A model generated the notes under the pieces. It was not told where the DNA came from, did not search any database, and saw only the letters and a program-made list of their open reading frames with translations. A DNA stretch of 64,000 bases from Bradyrhizobium sp. dw_411 (GTDB lineage Bacteria > Pseudomonadota > Alphaproteobacteria > Rhizobiales > Xanthobacteraceae). Below are positions 42,125-50,547 of this stretch, in pieces (positions within the stretch are counted from its first letter, which is position 1; each line of letters begins with the position of its first letter). Made by a program: the position numbers and the translations under genes. The stretch lies in assembly GCF_018449695.1 (NCBI RefSeq), contig NZ_JAAVUY010000009.1, forward strand, positions 186,001 through 250,000, given 5' to 3'.

Positions 42125-42637
42125 CTACGGCGAAACGTCTCTATTCTCGAAACGAATGCGTCCGGTCCCGATAAATGTCCGGATGGTGGAGATAAGGCTT
42201 GGTGACGCCTGTGCGCTCAGACGCTCGGTCTCAGCGACAGCCTGGACCTGATCCAGCTTACCGAGCAGTTCCTGCTCGGTGAAAGCAACCATAATGCGGC
42301 CTTGCTCGGCGAACCGCTTTGCGGTTGCGAGCTGATGGTCGTTGCGATGCTCACCCAGACTAGCCCGGCGAGGCATCACGATAATCTTCTTTCCAAGCTC
42401 GAGAGCAGTAATAATGGAGCCCATGCCAGCATGCGAAATCACAACGCTTGCCGCTTCGACGCGCTTCCGGAACTCAGTCGGGTCGATAAACCGCTGAGTG
42501 CGGATATGTTCTGAGTGGTAGTCTGATGGACCCGTCTGCGCGAAGACATCCGTTCTTCCCTGGGCGCCGGCCCACTCGTCCACTGTGCGGATCAAGCGGT
42601 CAAACTGTCCCTGTGTTCCGACTGTCGCGAAAATCAT
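42125..42637 (-). CDS. Alg13-like (PssE-type) glycosyltransferase subunit
   Basis: A 170-residue protein matching the catalytic, donor-binding half of the split GT-B transferase found as PssE in rhizobia and Alg13 in eukaryotes. The N-terminus MIFATVGTQGQFDRLIRTVD is diagnostic, and the donor-site loop is SHAGMGSIITALELGKKIIV near residue 90, followed by PRRASLGEHRNDHQLATAKR. The ATG overlaps the stop of the Alg14-like gene (ATGA), so the two subunits are made in coupled fashion. Together they probably add the second sugar (glucuronic acid or GlcNAc) to the lipid-linked unit. Confidence 0.88.
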   Translation of the reverse strand: MIFATVGTQGQFDRLIRTVDEWAGAQGRTDVFAQTGPSDYHSEHIRTQRFIDPTEFRKRVEAASVVISHAGMGSIITALELGKKIIVMPRRASLGEHRNDHQLATAKRFAEQGRIMVAFTEQELLGKLDQVQAVAETERLSAQASPSLISTIRTFIGTGRIRFENRDVSP

Positions 42638-43149
42638 AGCACCGAACCTGTGTAATGGGGTCCATCCGGCCGCGCCAGGTGAGGCCACTGCGTCAACCAC
42701 AGGTCGGCGCAACGACCAATTTGGTTTCCGGACATCGAGAGCTGTTCGACGTTGGCTATGCTGTCCAGCCAGATGGTGCGCGCGCCCATCATTCGCCCGA
42801 ACCGCACCGCCAAATATCCCGGAGCGGCCCCCGTCGAAACCACGATATCCGGCTTCTCGTTCCAAAGGATCCATGCGATTCTGCGCGCCGCTTTCAACAG
42901 CCCGATCTTGGTCCAGCGGTTAGCATCATTGACGAGGTAGAATTTATGGTCAGGGACCTGCGCGCGATACGACTCGTGAACGGTAACGAACGTGACTTCG
43001 CAGTCCTCGAAAGCGTGCCTGATACGCAACAGTTGCACCCAGTGACCTCCGCCCGAAGAGACCGCCAGCAATTTCGGGCGGACGCCGTGCGACTGCGGCG
43101 TACCGTTATTCAGCAACGCTTTGCCGCGAAAGACCGGACTCCCAAGCAT
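42634..43149 (-). CDS. Alg14-like (PssD-type) glycosyltransferase subunit
   Basis: A 171-residue membrane-associated partner of the Alg13-like protein. The family motif LLAVSSGGGHWVQLLRIRHA is near residue 27, and EKPDIVVSTGAAPGYLAVRF plus IWLDSIANVEQLSMSGNQIG are the acceptor-side motifs of Alg14/PssD. The usual N-terminal membrane helix is weak here; membrane contact may be through the PDIVVSTG segment. It is the first gene after the 280-bp AT-rich gap with TTATTTAAT twice, so the promoter of the pssD/pssE-like/oxygenase set probably lies there. Confidence 0.88.
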   Translation of the reverse strand: MLGSPVFRGKALLNNGTPQSHGVRPKLLAVSSGGGHWVQLLRIRHAFEDCEVTFVTVHESYRAQVPDHKFYLVNDANRWTKIGLLKAARRIAWILWNEKPDIVVSTGAAPGYLAVRFGRMMGARTIWLDSIANVEQLSMSGNQIGRCADLWLTQWPHLARPDGPHYTGSVL

Positions 43150-43426
43150 TGACTGACCTCTCTAAAACGGCGCCAGGACTCCAAGCACCCACGTTGGAAA
43201 GGATTGGGCCCCTCGAAGACGCTCGCCTTTATTTAATTTTCTGTATTTAAAATTTAACTTGCCTTATTTAATATATTATTCACATTAAATAATTTAAAGT
43301 CAAGACATTTAATCTGCGTCACGATCTACAATGGATCTATTCAAATTACACCGCGGGAGTGAAGCGACTATGCGTTCTCAGGCTTCCGCGATATTCAATC
43401 TGCCGGCTGCTAGTTCGGCGGCGTCA

Positions 43427-44563
43427 CTATTGGACTATCGCGCGAAGACTGTCGGCAACACGGACAACGCTCTCCTCCGTCATCTGCGCGTAAATGGGAA
43501 GCAAGATCGCGTGGTCCTGTGCCAGTTCCGATTGCCTGAGATCATGAAGCCGCTTCTCGTCCGCATAGGGCTTCTCGCGGTGAGAGCACATGATGCCGCG
43601 GCGCGTCGCGATCCCCTGGTCGAGAAGCTTCTGCATGACATCCCGCTGATCGACGCGGTCAGGCAAGCGTACGCAGTAGCTCTGCCAGTTTGACCGCGCC
43701 CAGTCGGGTTCGAACGGCAACCGAAGTCCCTCGATATTCCCGAGGAGCTCGGCGTAATGGGAGGCGACTGCGCGCCGGCGCGCGACGATATCGGGCAACT
43801 TCAGGAGCTGCTTGCGCCCGACCGCAGCCTGCATGTCGGTCATCCGATAATTGTAGCCGACCAAAACATAATTCTCGAAGATCACCTGTGCAGAGCCGTG
43901 CCGGACGGTATCCGGCACGCTCATTCCGTGTTGGCGCAACAGCTTGAACTTGCCCTCGAGAGCTGCATGAGATGTCGTCAGCATGCCGCCCTCGCCGGTG
44001 GTGATTACCTTGCGAGGATGGAATGAGAAGCAGGCAACGTCGCCGTGAGGCTTTCCGATCCGGTCCCATTGTTCATCGATGCGAATCTCGCTGCCGGCGG
44101 CGCAGGCGGCGTCCTCGATCAGAACCAAGTCGTGGCGCTTCGCCAGGGCGACCAATGCGCTCAGGTCGCACGGCATGCCCATTTGGTGAATGGCAAGGAT
44201 GGCCCGCGTGCGCGGCGTAATGGCTTCGGCTACCCGAGCCGGATCGATATTGTAGGTTTCCGGATCGATATCGACGAAAACCGGCGTCGCGCCGCAATAT
44301 CTGATGCAGTTCGCCGTTGCGATGAACGAATGGCTGGCGGTGATAACCTCGTCGCCGGGAGCGATATTGATCGCCGTCAAAGCCAGATGCAGGGCGGTCG
44401 TGCAGTTGGATACTGCACAAGCAAAGGGCGCATCGACCAGCGCTGCGAATTCACGCTCGAAGGCGGCTACCTGCGGCCCCTGCGAAACCCACCCGGACAG
44501 CACCGCCTCGCGGGCGGCGTTGGCCTCGTCCTCATCAAGAAGCGGCAGCGCAATCGGGATCAC
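43427..44563 (-). CDS. DegT/DnrJ/EryC1 family PLP-dependent sugar aminotransferase
   Basis: A 378-residue enzyme forming an amino sugar from a keto-sugar nucleotide. AVSNCTTALHLALTAINIAP near residue 55 binds the cofactor phosphate. IEDAACAAGSEI holds the PLP-contacting Asp, and the Schiff-base Lys is in CFSFHPRKVITTGEGGML near residue 190. YRMTDMQAAVGRKQL follows in family order. A GTG start (44561-44563) overlaps the epimerase stop by 4 nt (GTGA), giving IPIALPLLDEDE as the N-terminus. The epimerase/aminotransferase pairing suggests a 4-amino or related sugar. Confidence 0.9.
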   Translation of the reverse strand: MIPIALPLLDEDEANAAREAVLSGWVSQGPQVAAFEREFAALVDAPFACAVSNCTTALHLALTAINIAPGDEVITASHSFIATANCIRYCGATPVFVDIDPETYNIDPARVAEAITPRTRAILAIHQMGMPCDLSALVALAKRHDLVLIEDAACAAGSEIRIDEQWDRIGKPHGDVACFSFHPRKVITTGEGGMLTTSHAALEGKFKLLRQHGMSVPDTVRHGSAQVIFENYVLVGYNYRMTDMQAAVGRKQLLKLPDIVARRRAVASHYAELLGNIEGLRLPFEPDWARSNWQSYCVRLPDRVDQRDVMQKLLDQGIATRRGIMCSHREKPYADEKRLHDLRQSELAQDHAILLPIYAQMTEESVVRVADSLRAIVQ

Positions 44564-45558
44564 GAGGCGACGGCCTCTTGTTCGGCCGCGGACGCGCGGC
44601 GTTCGCCCCGCCACCATTCCACGAGTTCACCCAATCCCTGTTCCAGCGGAACGGTGGCACGGAAATCAAGCAATCGCTCGGCCTTCGTCGTTGACGCCAG
44701 GCGGCGGGGCACAGGGTTGACGGAACGCTCCGGTGCAAACTCGGGTGTCAGATTTCCTCGGCCCATCACCTGAGCCAGCGCCGCCGCGAGCTGGGCAAGG
44801 CTCGTTTCCGTGCCGCTTGCGACGTTAAATACGTGATCGGTAGCTTTTGCCTTGGCTCCCAGGATATTGGCGCGGGCGATATCCCGAACATGGACGAAAT
44901 CCATGGTCTGCTGGCCGTCGCCAAAGATGATCGGCGGCAGCCCGGCATCCAGCCGCTCCATCCAGCGGATCAGCACCTCGGTGTAGCGGCCATGGATATC
45001 CATGCGGTCGCCGTAGACATTGAAATATCGGAAGGCCACGTAATCGAGCCCGTACATTTCGTTGAAGGTCCGAAGCAGGCCTTCGTTGAAGGCCTTTGCT
45101 GCACCATAAATGGTCCGATTGTCGTAGGGGTTCTGCCGCTCCGTGGTCGGAAACTCCTCAGCCATCCCATAGACCGATGCCGACGATGCCGCGATGACCT
45201 TCTCGACATCGTGCTGGACGCAGAGCTCCAGCAAATCGAACGTCGCTTGCACCATGACTTCCATCGCCAGGCGCGGCTCGGCCGCACAATGGGTGATACG
45301 CAACGCGGCCTGGTGAAAGACGATGTCGGCCGACTTCACGAGCGGCACCATCAACTTGGCGTCACGGATATCGCCGTGCACCAATCGCACCGGGCCACGC
45401 GTTGATGCGTGCTTGAGGTTTTCGGGCCGGCCGCGGACCATGTTGTCGAGAGCGACGATTTCGACACAGCCCTCGTCGCACAGCAGATCAACGATGTGGG
45501 AGCCGATAAATCCGGCCCCGCCCGTCACCAGAACGCGCTTTCCTTTTAATAGAGCCAA
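44560..45558 (-). CDS. NAD-dependent sugar epimerase/dehydratase (extended SDR)
   Basis: A 332-residue nucleotide-sugar enzyme. VLVTGGAGFIGSHIVDLL is the Rossmann motif, ASSASVYGMAEEFPTTERQN and IYGAAKAFNEGLL (YxxxK) are catalytic, and FRYFNVYGDRMDIHG plus GDGQQTMDFVHVRDIARA are substrate-side motifs close to WbpP/Gne-like enzymes. Whether it is an epimerase or a dehydratase is not clear; the ASS-YxxxK arrangement is shared. A TTG start with AGGAGA 5 nt upstream is the best supported. It is translationally coupled to the aminotransferase downstream. Confidence 0.88.
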   Translation of the reverse strand: MALLKGKRVLVTGGAGFIGSHIVDLLCDEGCVEIVALDNMVRGRPENLKHASTRGPVRLVHGDIRDAKLMVPLVKSADIVFHQAALRITHCAAEPRLAMEVMVQATFDLLELCVQHDVEKVIAASSASVYGMAEEFPTTERQNPYDNRTIYGAAKAFNEGLLRTFNEMYGLDYVAFRYFNVYGDRMDIHGRYTEVLIRWMERLDAGLPPIIFGDGQQTMDFVHVRDIARANILGAKAKATDHVFNVASGTETSLAQLAAALAQVMGRGNLTPEFAPERSVNPVPRRLASTTKAERLLDFRATVPLEQGLGELVEWWRGERRASAAEQEAVAS

Positions 45559-45621
45559 AATGCTCTCCTATTCGCCTGTTTCATCGGCAATACGTTGTCG
45601 AAGCCGAAATCCGCTGTCGCG

Positions 45622-46731
45622 CTATGCGACCTCCACGAGAAAAGTTTTTTCCAGCTCGGCGACCACTTCGGAAACCTGTTGGGGCGTAAGCTCGGCATAG
45701 ATCGGAAGCGAAAGGAATTGATTGGCCAGCAACTCGGTGACGGGGAAGTCCCCGACGCCGTATCCGAGATCCGCATAAGCTTTTTGAAGATGAACCGGCA
45801 CGGGATAATGAATGCCGGTGCCGACACCGGCAGCCTGGAGGACTTTCTGAGCTTCATCGCGGCGCTCCAGCCTGACGGCATAGACGTGATAAACGTGACG
45901 GCTGTGCGCCGGCGGCATTGGCCGAACGCATCGCTGCTTCTCCAGCAAACGATCGTAATGTGCGGCAACCGACCTGCGAGCCTCGGTCCACGGCTCGATG
46001 TAGTTCATCTTCACGTTCAGCACGGCACCTTGAATTCCATCCATCCGATAATTGTAGCCGTGCATGACGTGATTGTATTTGGACTCCTGTCCCCAGTCCC
46101 GCAGCAGGGAGACGCGTTTGGCTAATTCGGAGTTGTTGCTAACAACTGCCCCACCCTCGCCGTAGGCACCAAGGTTCTTGCCGGGATAGAAACTGAAACA
46201 GCCGAGATCGCCGATCGATCCGGCACGACGACCCTTGTATTCGGCCCCGTGCGCCTGCGCCGCATCCTCGATAACGACGAGGTTGTGACGGCGGGCGATC
46301 TCCATGATCGGGTCCATGTCGGCCATCAGGCCATGCAGATGGACCGGCAGGATCGCTCTGGTTTTAGGCGTTATCGCCGCCTCGATCAGTGCCGGATCCA
46401 TCGTCCATGTGACCGGATCGACGTCTACATATACGGGCTTCGCGCCGCTATAGAGGATGGCTGCGGTGGTCGCAACGAAGGTCATCGAAACCGTAATCAC
46501 CTCGTCGCCCGGTCCAACATCGGCCGCGAGAAGCGCCAGATGCAGCGCCGACGTTCCGCTATTGACCGCGATGCAATGGTTCACGTCGCAATAGGAGGCA
46601 AAACGCGCCTCGAATGCGGCCACCTCCGGCCCCAACACGAATTGCGCACCATCGATGACACGCATGACCGCGGCATCGATCTCGGGCTTCATTTGCTTGT
46701 ACTGAGCCTTTAAATCAAGGAAAGGTATCAA
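45622..46731 (-). CDS. DegT/DnrJ/EryC1 aminotransferase, WbpE-like
   Basis: A PLP enzyme of about 369 residues. IPFLDLKAQYKQMKPEIDAA is a typical WbpE/WlbC-type N-terminus. Then come AVNSGTSALHLALLAADVGP, VIEDAAQAHGAEYKGRRAG, and the Schiff-base Lys in CFSFYPGKNLGAYGEGGAV. YRMDGIQGAVLNVK is the usual downstream motif. No ATG suits; a TTG at 46729-46731 with AGGAG 6 nt upstream is preferred. With the hexapeptide acyltransferase (46883) and the Gfo/Idh protein (49084) it could make a 3-acetamido-uronic acid nucleotide. Confidence 0.88.
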   Translation of the reverse strand: MIPFLDLKAQYKQMKPEIDAAVMRVIDGAQFVLGPEVAAFEARFASYCDVNHCIAVNSGTSALHLALLAADVGPGDEVITVSMTFVATTAAILYSGAKPVYVDVDPVTWTMDPALIEAAITPKTRAILPVHLHGLMADMDPIMEIARRHNLVVIEDAAQAHGAEYKGRRAGSIGDLGCFSFYPGKNLGAYGEGGAVVSNNSELAKRVSLLRDWGQESKYNHVMHGYNYRMDGIQGAVLNVKMNYIEPWTEARRSVAAHYDRLLEKQRCVRPMPPAHSRHVYHVYAVRLERRDEAQKVLQAAGVGTGIHYPVPVHLQKAYADLGYGVGDFPVTELLANQFLSLPIYAELTPQQVSEVVAELEKTFLVEVA

Positions 46732-46882
46732 AAGACCACTCCTGTAAAGTATCGCGCAAGATCGCGAACAGTTAATCAATTTAAATCGACGCCAAATTAA
46801 ATTAGAAATTCGGAATAAACAATAAAATAAATCGAATTAAATGTCTGGCCTTATATTAAAGCTAACGCGGCTGACAGGGCTG

Positions 46883-47389
46883 CTATTGTCCCGCCTCAAG
46901 GGTTTCGAACGCCGCCGTGACCGCCCGGGAGCCAATCGCACGGGCCGGAACGCCAGCCACGACCGCCCGCGCGGGTACGTCCCGGGTGACGACCGAACCA
47001 GCCCCGATCGTTGCTCCCTCGCCGATGGTGATTCCGCACAGGATGGTGGCGTTTGACCCGATCGACGCGCGACGGCCGACCCGCGTGGCTTCCACCTTCC
47101 AGTCGGCCGGCCCCTGCGGACGGCCGTCCTCCGTAGTTGCCCGCGGAAACCTGTCATTTGTGAACATGACACCGTGTCCGATGAAGACTTCATCCTCGAT
47201 CGTCACCCCTTCGCAAATGAAGGTGTGCGACGATATCTTGCAGCGCGCCCCGATTCTGGCGCCGCCCTGAATCTCGACAAACGTACCGATCCGCGTTTCG
47301 TCTCCGACCGCACAGCCATAGAGATTGACGAGATCCGGATGGAATATCCTGACCTCGCGTCCAAGTTCGACATCTTTTGCAATAGCCAT
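46883..47389 (-). CDS. WbpD-like sugar-nucleotide N-acyltransferase (hexapeptide repeat)
   Basis: A 168-residue left-handed beta-helix acyltransferase that probably acetylates the 3-amino group made by the aminotransferase downstream. Hexapeptide turns run from residue 5: HPDLVNLYGCAVGDETRIG, FVEIQGGARIGARCKISSHT, FICEGVTIEDEVFIGHGVMF. NDRFPRATTEDGRPQGPADW is the insertion characteristic of WbpD/WlbB-type enzymes. The ending GAGSVVTRDVPARAVVAGVP is standard. AAGGAGT precedes the ATG. The downstream gap to the aminotransferase is AT-rich. Confidence 0.88.
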   Translation of the reverse strand: MAIAKDVELGREVRIFHPDLVNLYGCAVGDETRIGTFVEIQGGARIGARCKISSHTFICEGVTIEDEVFIGHGVMFTNDRFPRATTEDGRPQGPADWKVEATRVGRRASIGSNATILCGITIGEGATIGAGSVVTRDVPARAVVAGVPARAIGSRAVTAAFETLEAGQ

Positions 47390-47437
47390 CTAAACTACTC
47401 CTTACGTCTGCTTTTTAATCGAAGGTCCGGCGCATCC

Positions 47438-48925
47438 TTATCCGAGTGAATTGCGCTTCGCATAACCGGCGAACCTGAGAAACGGCGTTGCGAAAAGCCC
47501 GCTCGCCGCCTGTTGCAGCCGGGGCAACAGCGGATGCTCCGTGACCATCATGCTCAAAAGCCAGCAGACCGCCGCGGAAATACAGGCCAAACCCAGCCCA
47601 ATGATCGGGCTCAGCGCACCATATTCCACCATGAAGGCGCAGAGGATGACGCCAACGGAACTGATGAGCGTCACGATGGCGCTTTTGAATGTAGCCCGGA
47701 ACAGATCGGACCATCCGATGTCGAGATGCCGGCTGACGAAATAGATCGCAACCGCGGCCTGGAACGGCAGCGTAACTATCGCGGATGCCGCCACTGCCTG
47801 CACACCGAAAAACGACGCAATAAAAATAACGAGCAGCGATGGAGGAAGCGAAATCAGCGACGAAACCAGCGCGTCCCGTACGCTGCCCACGGCGACCAAT
47901 ACCGGATAAGTCAGGCAGGCTACGAACAGCGAGAGATATCCGATGCACATCATGCGCACCAACGGAACGATTTCAAGCCAGGTTGGGCCGAGCCAGATCA
48001 AGATGATCGGCTGCGCCATGACCGCCATGAATATCAGGAACGGCCAATGCACGGCGGTCAGGAGCGCGACCGCGTCCAGATAGATGTGCTTCAGATTTCC
48101 ACCGGCCTTGGTCTGAGCGAAAATCGCCGGCATGATCACCGGACTCAAGACTTGGCCGACCAGCCTGTCGAACACCTGCGTGATGCCGATGGCGCGGCTA
48201 TAAAGCCCGACGGCAGCGAAATCCAGGATTCGCGCAAGGAATATCTGTGGCGCCAGATTGTAAAATACGTTGATGATGCTGACGCCGCCCGAGTAGAGGC
48301 CGAAGCTTATCACATCAGGATATTCCGACAGCGACGGACGGAACACACGCCTGTTCTTGTAAAACCCGATCAGCACGACCGTGAGAACGGCGTTTCCGGC
48401 GACCGCTCCCCAGATCGGGGCCATGTAGCTGTAGTGCAGCAAGGCCAGCACGATCGAGATCGCTATCGAAACCGCATTCGCTGCCAGGCTGCAGATTGCC
48501 AGCTTTCCGAACTCCATGTCGCGGCGGAACAAGGCCGATATGACTACCGAAAACGGCGTCAGCGCAAAATTCAGGGTGGATACGGCGATGCCGATCCTCA
48601 GATCGTCTTGCTTGAAGAACCACACCAGCCCATCACGGCAAAGGAAAAGCGCAAGCCCGATCACCGTCGAAATGCAAAATGTGATCGTGAATGCCGTCCT
48701 GATATTTTGCTCCGAGAGCACCTTCTTCTGAATAAGGTAGTTGGCGCCCCCAAACTCCTGGAATGAAGCTGCGATGACCGCGACCACCGCGTTAATCACC
48801 GCGTAGACTCCGAATTCCCCGGGCGTCAGCAGCCGAGACAGCGCCGCAGTCGAAAACAGGAAAAGCAGCAGGCTTCCATAGCGCTCGATCGCAGAGAAGA
48901 ATATGGAGCGGTGAATCGCGGTCAT
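47438..48925 (-). CDS. Wzx-like polysaccharide flippase (MATE/PST superfamily)
   Basis: A 495-residue inner-membrane protein with about 12 to 14 helices (for example YGSLLLFLFSTAALSRLLTP, AVINAVVAVIAASFQEFGGA, VTLISSVGVILCAFMVEYG). LTPGEFGVYAVINAV near residue 30 and FGGANYLIQKKVLSEQNIRT are signatures of oligosaccharide flippases. It would turn the lipid-linked repeat unit to the periplasm for the polymerase at 34979. The ribosome-binding site is weak. It precedes the WbpD-like gene on the same strand by 48 bp. Confidence 0.9.
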   Translation of the reverse strand: MTAIHRSIFFSAIERYGSLLLFLFSTAALSRLLTPGEFGVYAVINAVVAVIAASFQEFGGANYLIQKKVLSEQNIRTAFTITFCISTVIGLALFLCRDGLVWFFKQDDLRIGIAVSTLNFALTPFSVVISALFRRDMEFGKLAICSLAANAVSIAISIVLALLHYSYMAPIWGAVAGNAVLTVVLIGFYKNRRVFRPSLSEYPDVISFGLYSGGVSIINVFYNLAPQIFLARILDFAAVGLYSRAIGITQVFDRLVGQVLSPVIMPAIFAQTKAGGNLKHIYLDAVALLTAVHWPFLIFMAVMAQPIILIWLGPTWLEIVPLVRMMCIGYLSLFVACLTYPVLVAVGSVRDALVSSLISLPPSLLVIFIASFFGVQAVAASAIVTLPFQAAVAIYFVSRHLDIGWSDLFRATFKSAIVTLISSVGVILCAFMVEYGALSPIIGLGLACISAAVCWLLSMMVTEHPLLPRLQQAASGLFATPFLRFAGYAKRNSLG

Positions 48926-48934
48926 GTCAGTCTG

Positions 48935-49090
48935 CTACCAACCGATGGCGGGGCTAGCGACCGGCAAACAGGTGCCGACTGTATCACGAGCCTGGCGTAG
49001 AAGTCCTGCTGCACAAGATTTCCGCCAGGCAGTGACACGGGCCGGCACCCCGGCAACTGTCGCCACGTCCGCCACCGCAATCATCACGCC
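48935..49090 (-). pseudogene. Possible remnant of a hexapeptide acyltransferase C-terminus
   Basis: The minus frame reads from an ATG near 49087 into VADVATVAGVPARVTAWRKS and stops at 48935. The block VAGVPARV is the standard terminal motif of acyltransferases such as the one at 46883 (VVAGVPARAI), but the preceding coil repeats are absent. It sits between the Gfo/Idh gene and the flippase gene. It may be a decayed gene end or chance similarity. Confidence 0.25.
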
Positions 49091-50133
49091 CTCTCTGGGA
49101 TCTTGTGACTTTGCCCCAACCGAACCGGCCTTCCCTGCTCCTTGATCGAACGCGATGCCGCCTCCAGGATCTCGACCACCTTCAGGCCGGACTGAGCGCT
49201 GGAAATTGGCGTTTCGCCCGTGCGCAGGCAGTCGACGAAATGTTTCACCTCCGTTTGAAGGGCCTCCTTCGCCGCCAGATGCGGTGCCCACATATCTCCA
49301 GCGCGATATCCGATTCTGAGCTGGTGCGCTTTCTCAAGTGAACCGTCCAGCGTTATCCCTTTATCATAAATCTTGATCTTCTCGGTCGGTTCAACGTCGT
49401 CATAGACGATCATTTTGCGGCTGCCGCCGATAAACGTCTGCCGTACCTTGATCGGTGACAGCCAGTTGACGCTCACATGGGCCACGCAACTGCTTTGGAA
49501 GAACAGCGTGATGTGGGCCATATTTTCGGGCGCACCTGAAACATGGCACGACCCCGTCGCCGAGACCGCGACAGGCTCCTCGTTCAGGATGTACTGGATG
49601 ATCGACATATCATGAACCGCGAGATCCCAGATGACGTTCACGTCGCTCTGGAAAAGCCCGAGGCTCGAACGAATGCTGTCGTAATAATAGATCTCTCCGA
49701 TCGCCCCTTCGTGCACCAGTTCACGTATTTTCTGGACGGCCGGTGTGTACAGGAAGGTGTGGTCGACCATCAGGACCAGATTCCGCTTGTCCGCCTCCTC
49801 GATGAGACGGCGAACCTGATCGGAGGTGGGCGCCAACGGTTTTTCGACGAAAACGTGCTTTCCCGCCCGCAACGCGGCCAGCGCCAACTCGTAATGCGTA
49901 TGCACCGGCGTTGCGATCGCCACCGCGTCGACCCTGTGATCCTGCAGGATGTCGCGGAAATCGGTCGTTGTTTCGATCTCCGGATGAAGACGCTTGCTGG
50001 TGGCAAGCTTCGCCGGACTGAGATCGCTGACGCTGACGACGCGCGAACACTCGCTGTTCGCAAAGTTTCGGACGAGGTTCGGGCCCCAGTAACCGTATCC
50101 GATCACACCAATTCCGACTAAACTATTCTGCAT
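49084..50133 (-). CDS. Gfo/Idh/MocA-family oxidoreductase, WbpB-like
   Basis: A 349-residue NAD(P)-dependent sugar-nucleotide oxidoreductase. VGIGVIGYGYWGPNLVRNFA is the Rossmann motif. VDAVAIATPVHTHYELALAA and GKHVFVEKPLAPTSDQVRR (the EKP motif with catalytic Lys) lie near residues 65-100, and SDVNVIWDLAVHDMSIIQYI carries the second catalytic region (DxxxHD). The ATG at 50131-50133 has GGAGTGG about 10 nt upstream. It heads the sugar-synthesis end of the cluster after a 400-bp AT-rich space. Oxidation at C3 of a UDP-uronic acid is the role suggested by the neighbours. Confidence 0.88.
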   Translation of the reverse strand: MQNSLVGIGVIGYGYWGPNLVRNFANSECSRVVSVSDLSPAKLATSKRLHPEIETTTDFRDILQDHRVDAVAIATPVHTHYELALAALRAGKHVFVEKPLAPTSDQVRRLIEEADKRNLVLMVDHTFLYTPAVQKIRELVHEGAIGEIYYYDSIRSSLGLFQSDVNVIWDLAVHDMSIIQYILNEEPVAVSATGSCHVSGAPENMAHITLFFQSSCVAHVSVNWLSPIKVRQTFIGGSRKMIVYDDVEPTEKIKIYDKGITLDGSLEKAHQLRIGYRAGDMWAPHLAAKEALQTEVKHFVDCLRTGETPISSAQSGLKVVEILEAASRSIKEQGRPVRLGQSHKIPERA

Positions 50134-50547
50134 CTCAAATACCACTCCGTTACTATGAGCAAACTCTCAGGCAGAGGCTGACCTCAACTCGGTCATCCAT
50201 CGGCGCCGGAAATGATCCGAAAGGATCGAGTACAATGTCATTCAATTATCCACCCTGAATTCAGCTTATATATTTAATACGCCAGAAATTATAATACATT
50301 TAATACACCAGGAATTATAAAAAACAGATTTAAAAATGCCTATCTCCGATGTTGCTTAAATTGAGAAGCAGACGTCCGAAAACTCAGATTCTCCCTTGAG
50401 ATTCAAGGCGCTATGATTTCCTTAACGCCGGCATCGCGCATCCATTTAATTAGCACGCCATAGATTGACGACCACAAGCTGCCAATAATGACCTCAAATA
50501 CCTGGTCGGCGATCCGGAATCCTTCGCAGGTGTTTGTTGAATTCGGA
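50134..50547. other. AT-rich intergenic region between polysaccharide and second secretion loci
   Basis: No gene is seen. The centre (50265-50335) is very AT-rich and holds a 22-nt direct repeat. The region probably carries the promoter of the minus-strand Gfo/Idh gene and the 3' end of the adaptor transcript. A run of CTTGAGATTCAAG-like sequence near 50394 forms a weak palindrome. Confidence 0.45.
50272..50319. repeat. Two 22-nt direct repeats in AT-rich promoter region
   Basis: ATTTAATACGCCAGAAATTA (from 50272) and ATTTAATACACCAGGAATTA (from 50298), each continuing TA, match at 20 of 22 positions with a period of 26 bp. They lie 140 to 190 bp before the Gfo/Idh start. Tandem protein-binding sites are a reasonable guess. 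Confidence 0.5.

Noticed and set aside
47513..48766. Plus-strand frame of 417 codons over the flippase gene
   Set aside because: Its Asp/Arg/Gln-rich product mirrors hydrophobic codons on the other strand; the flippase has clear membrane helices.
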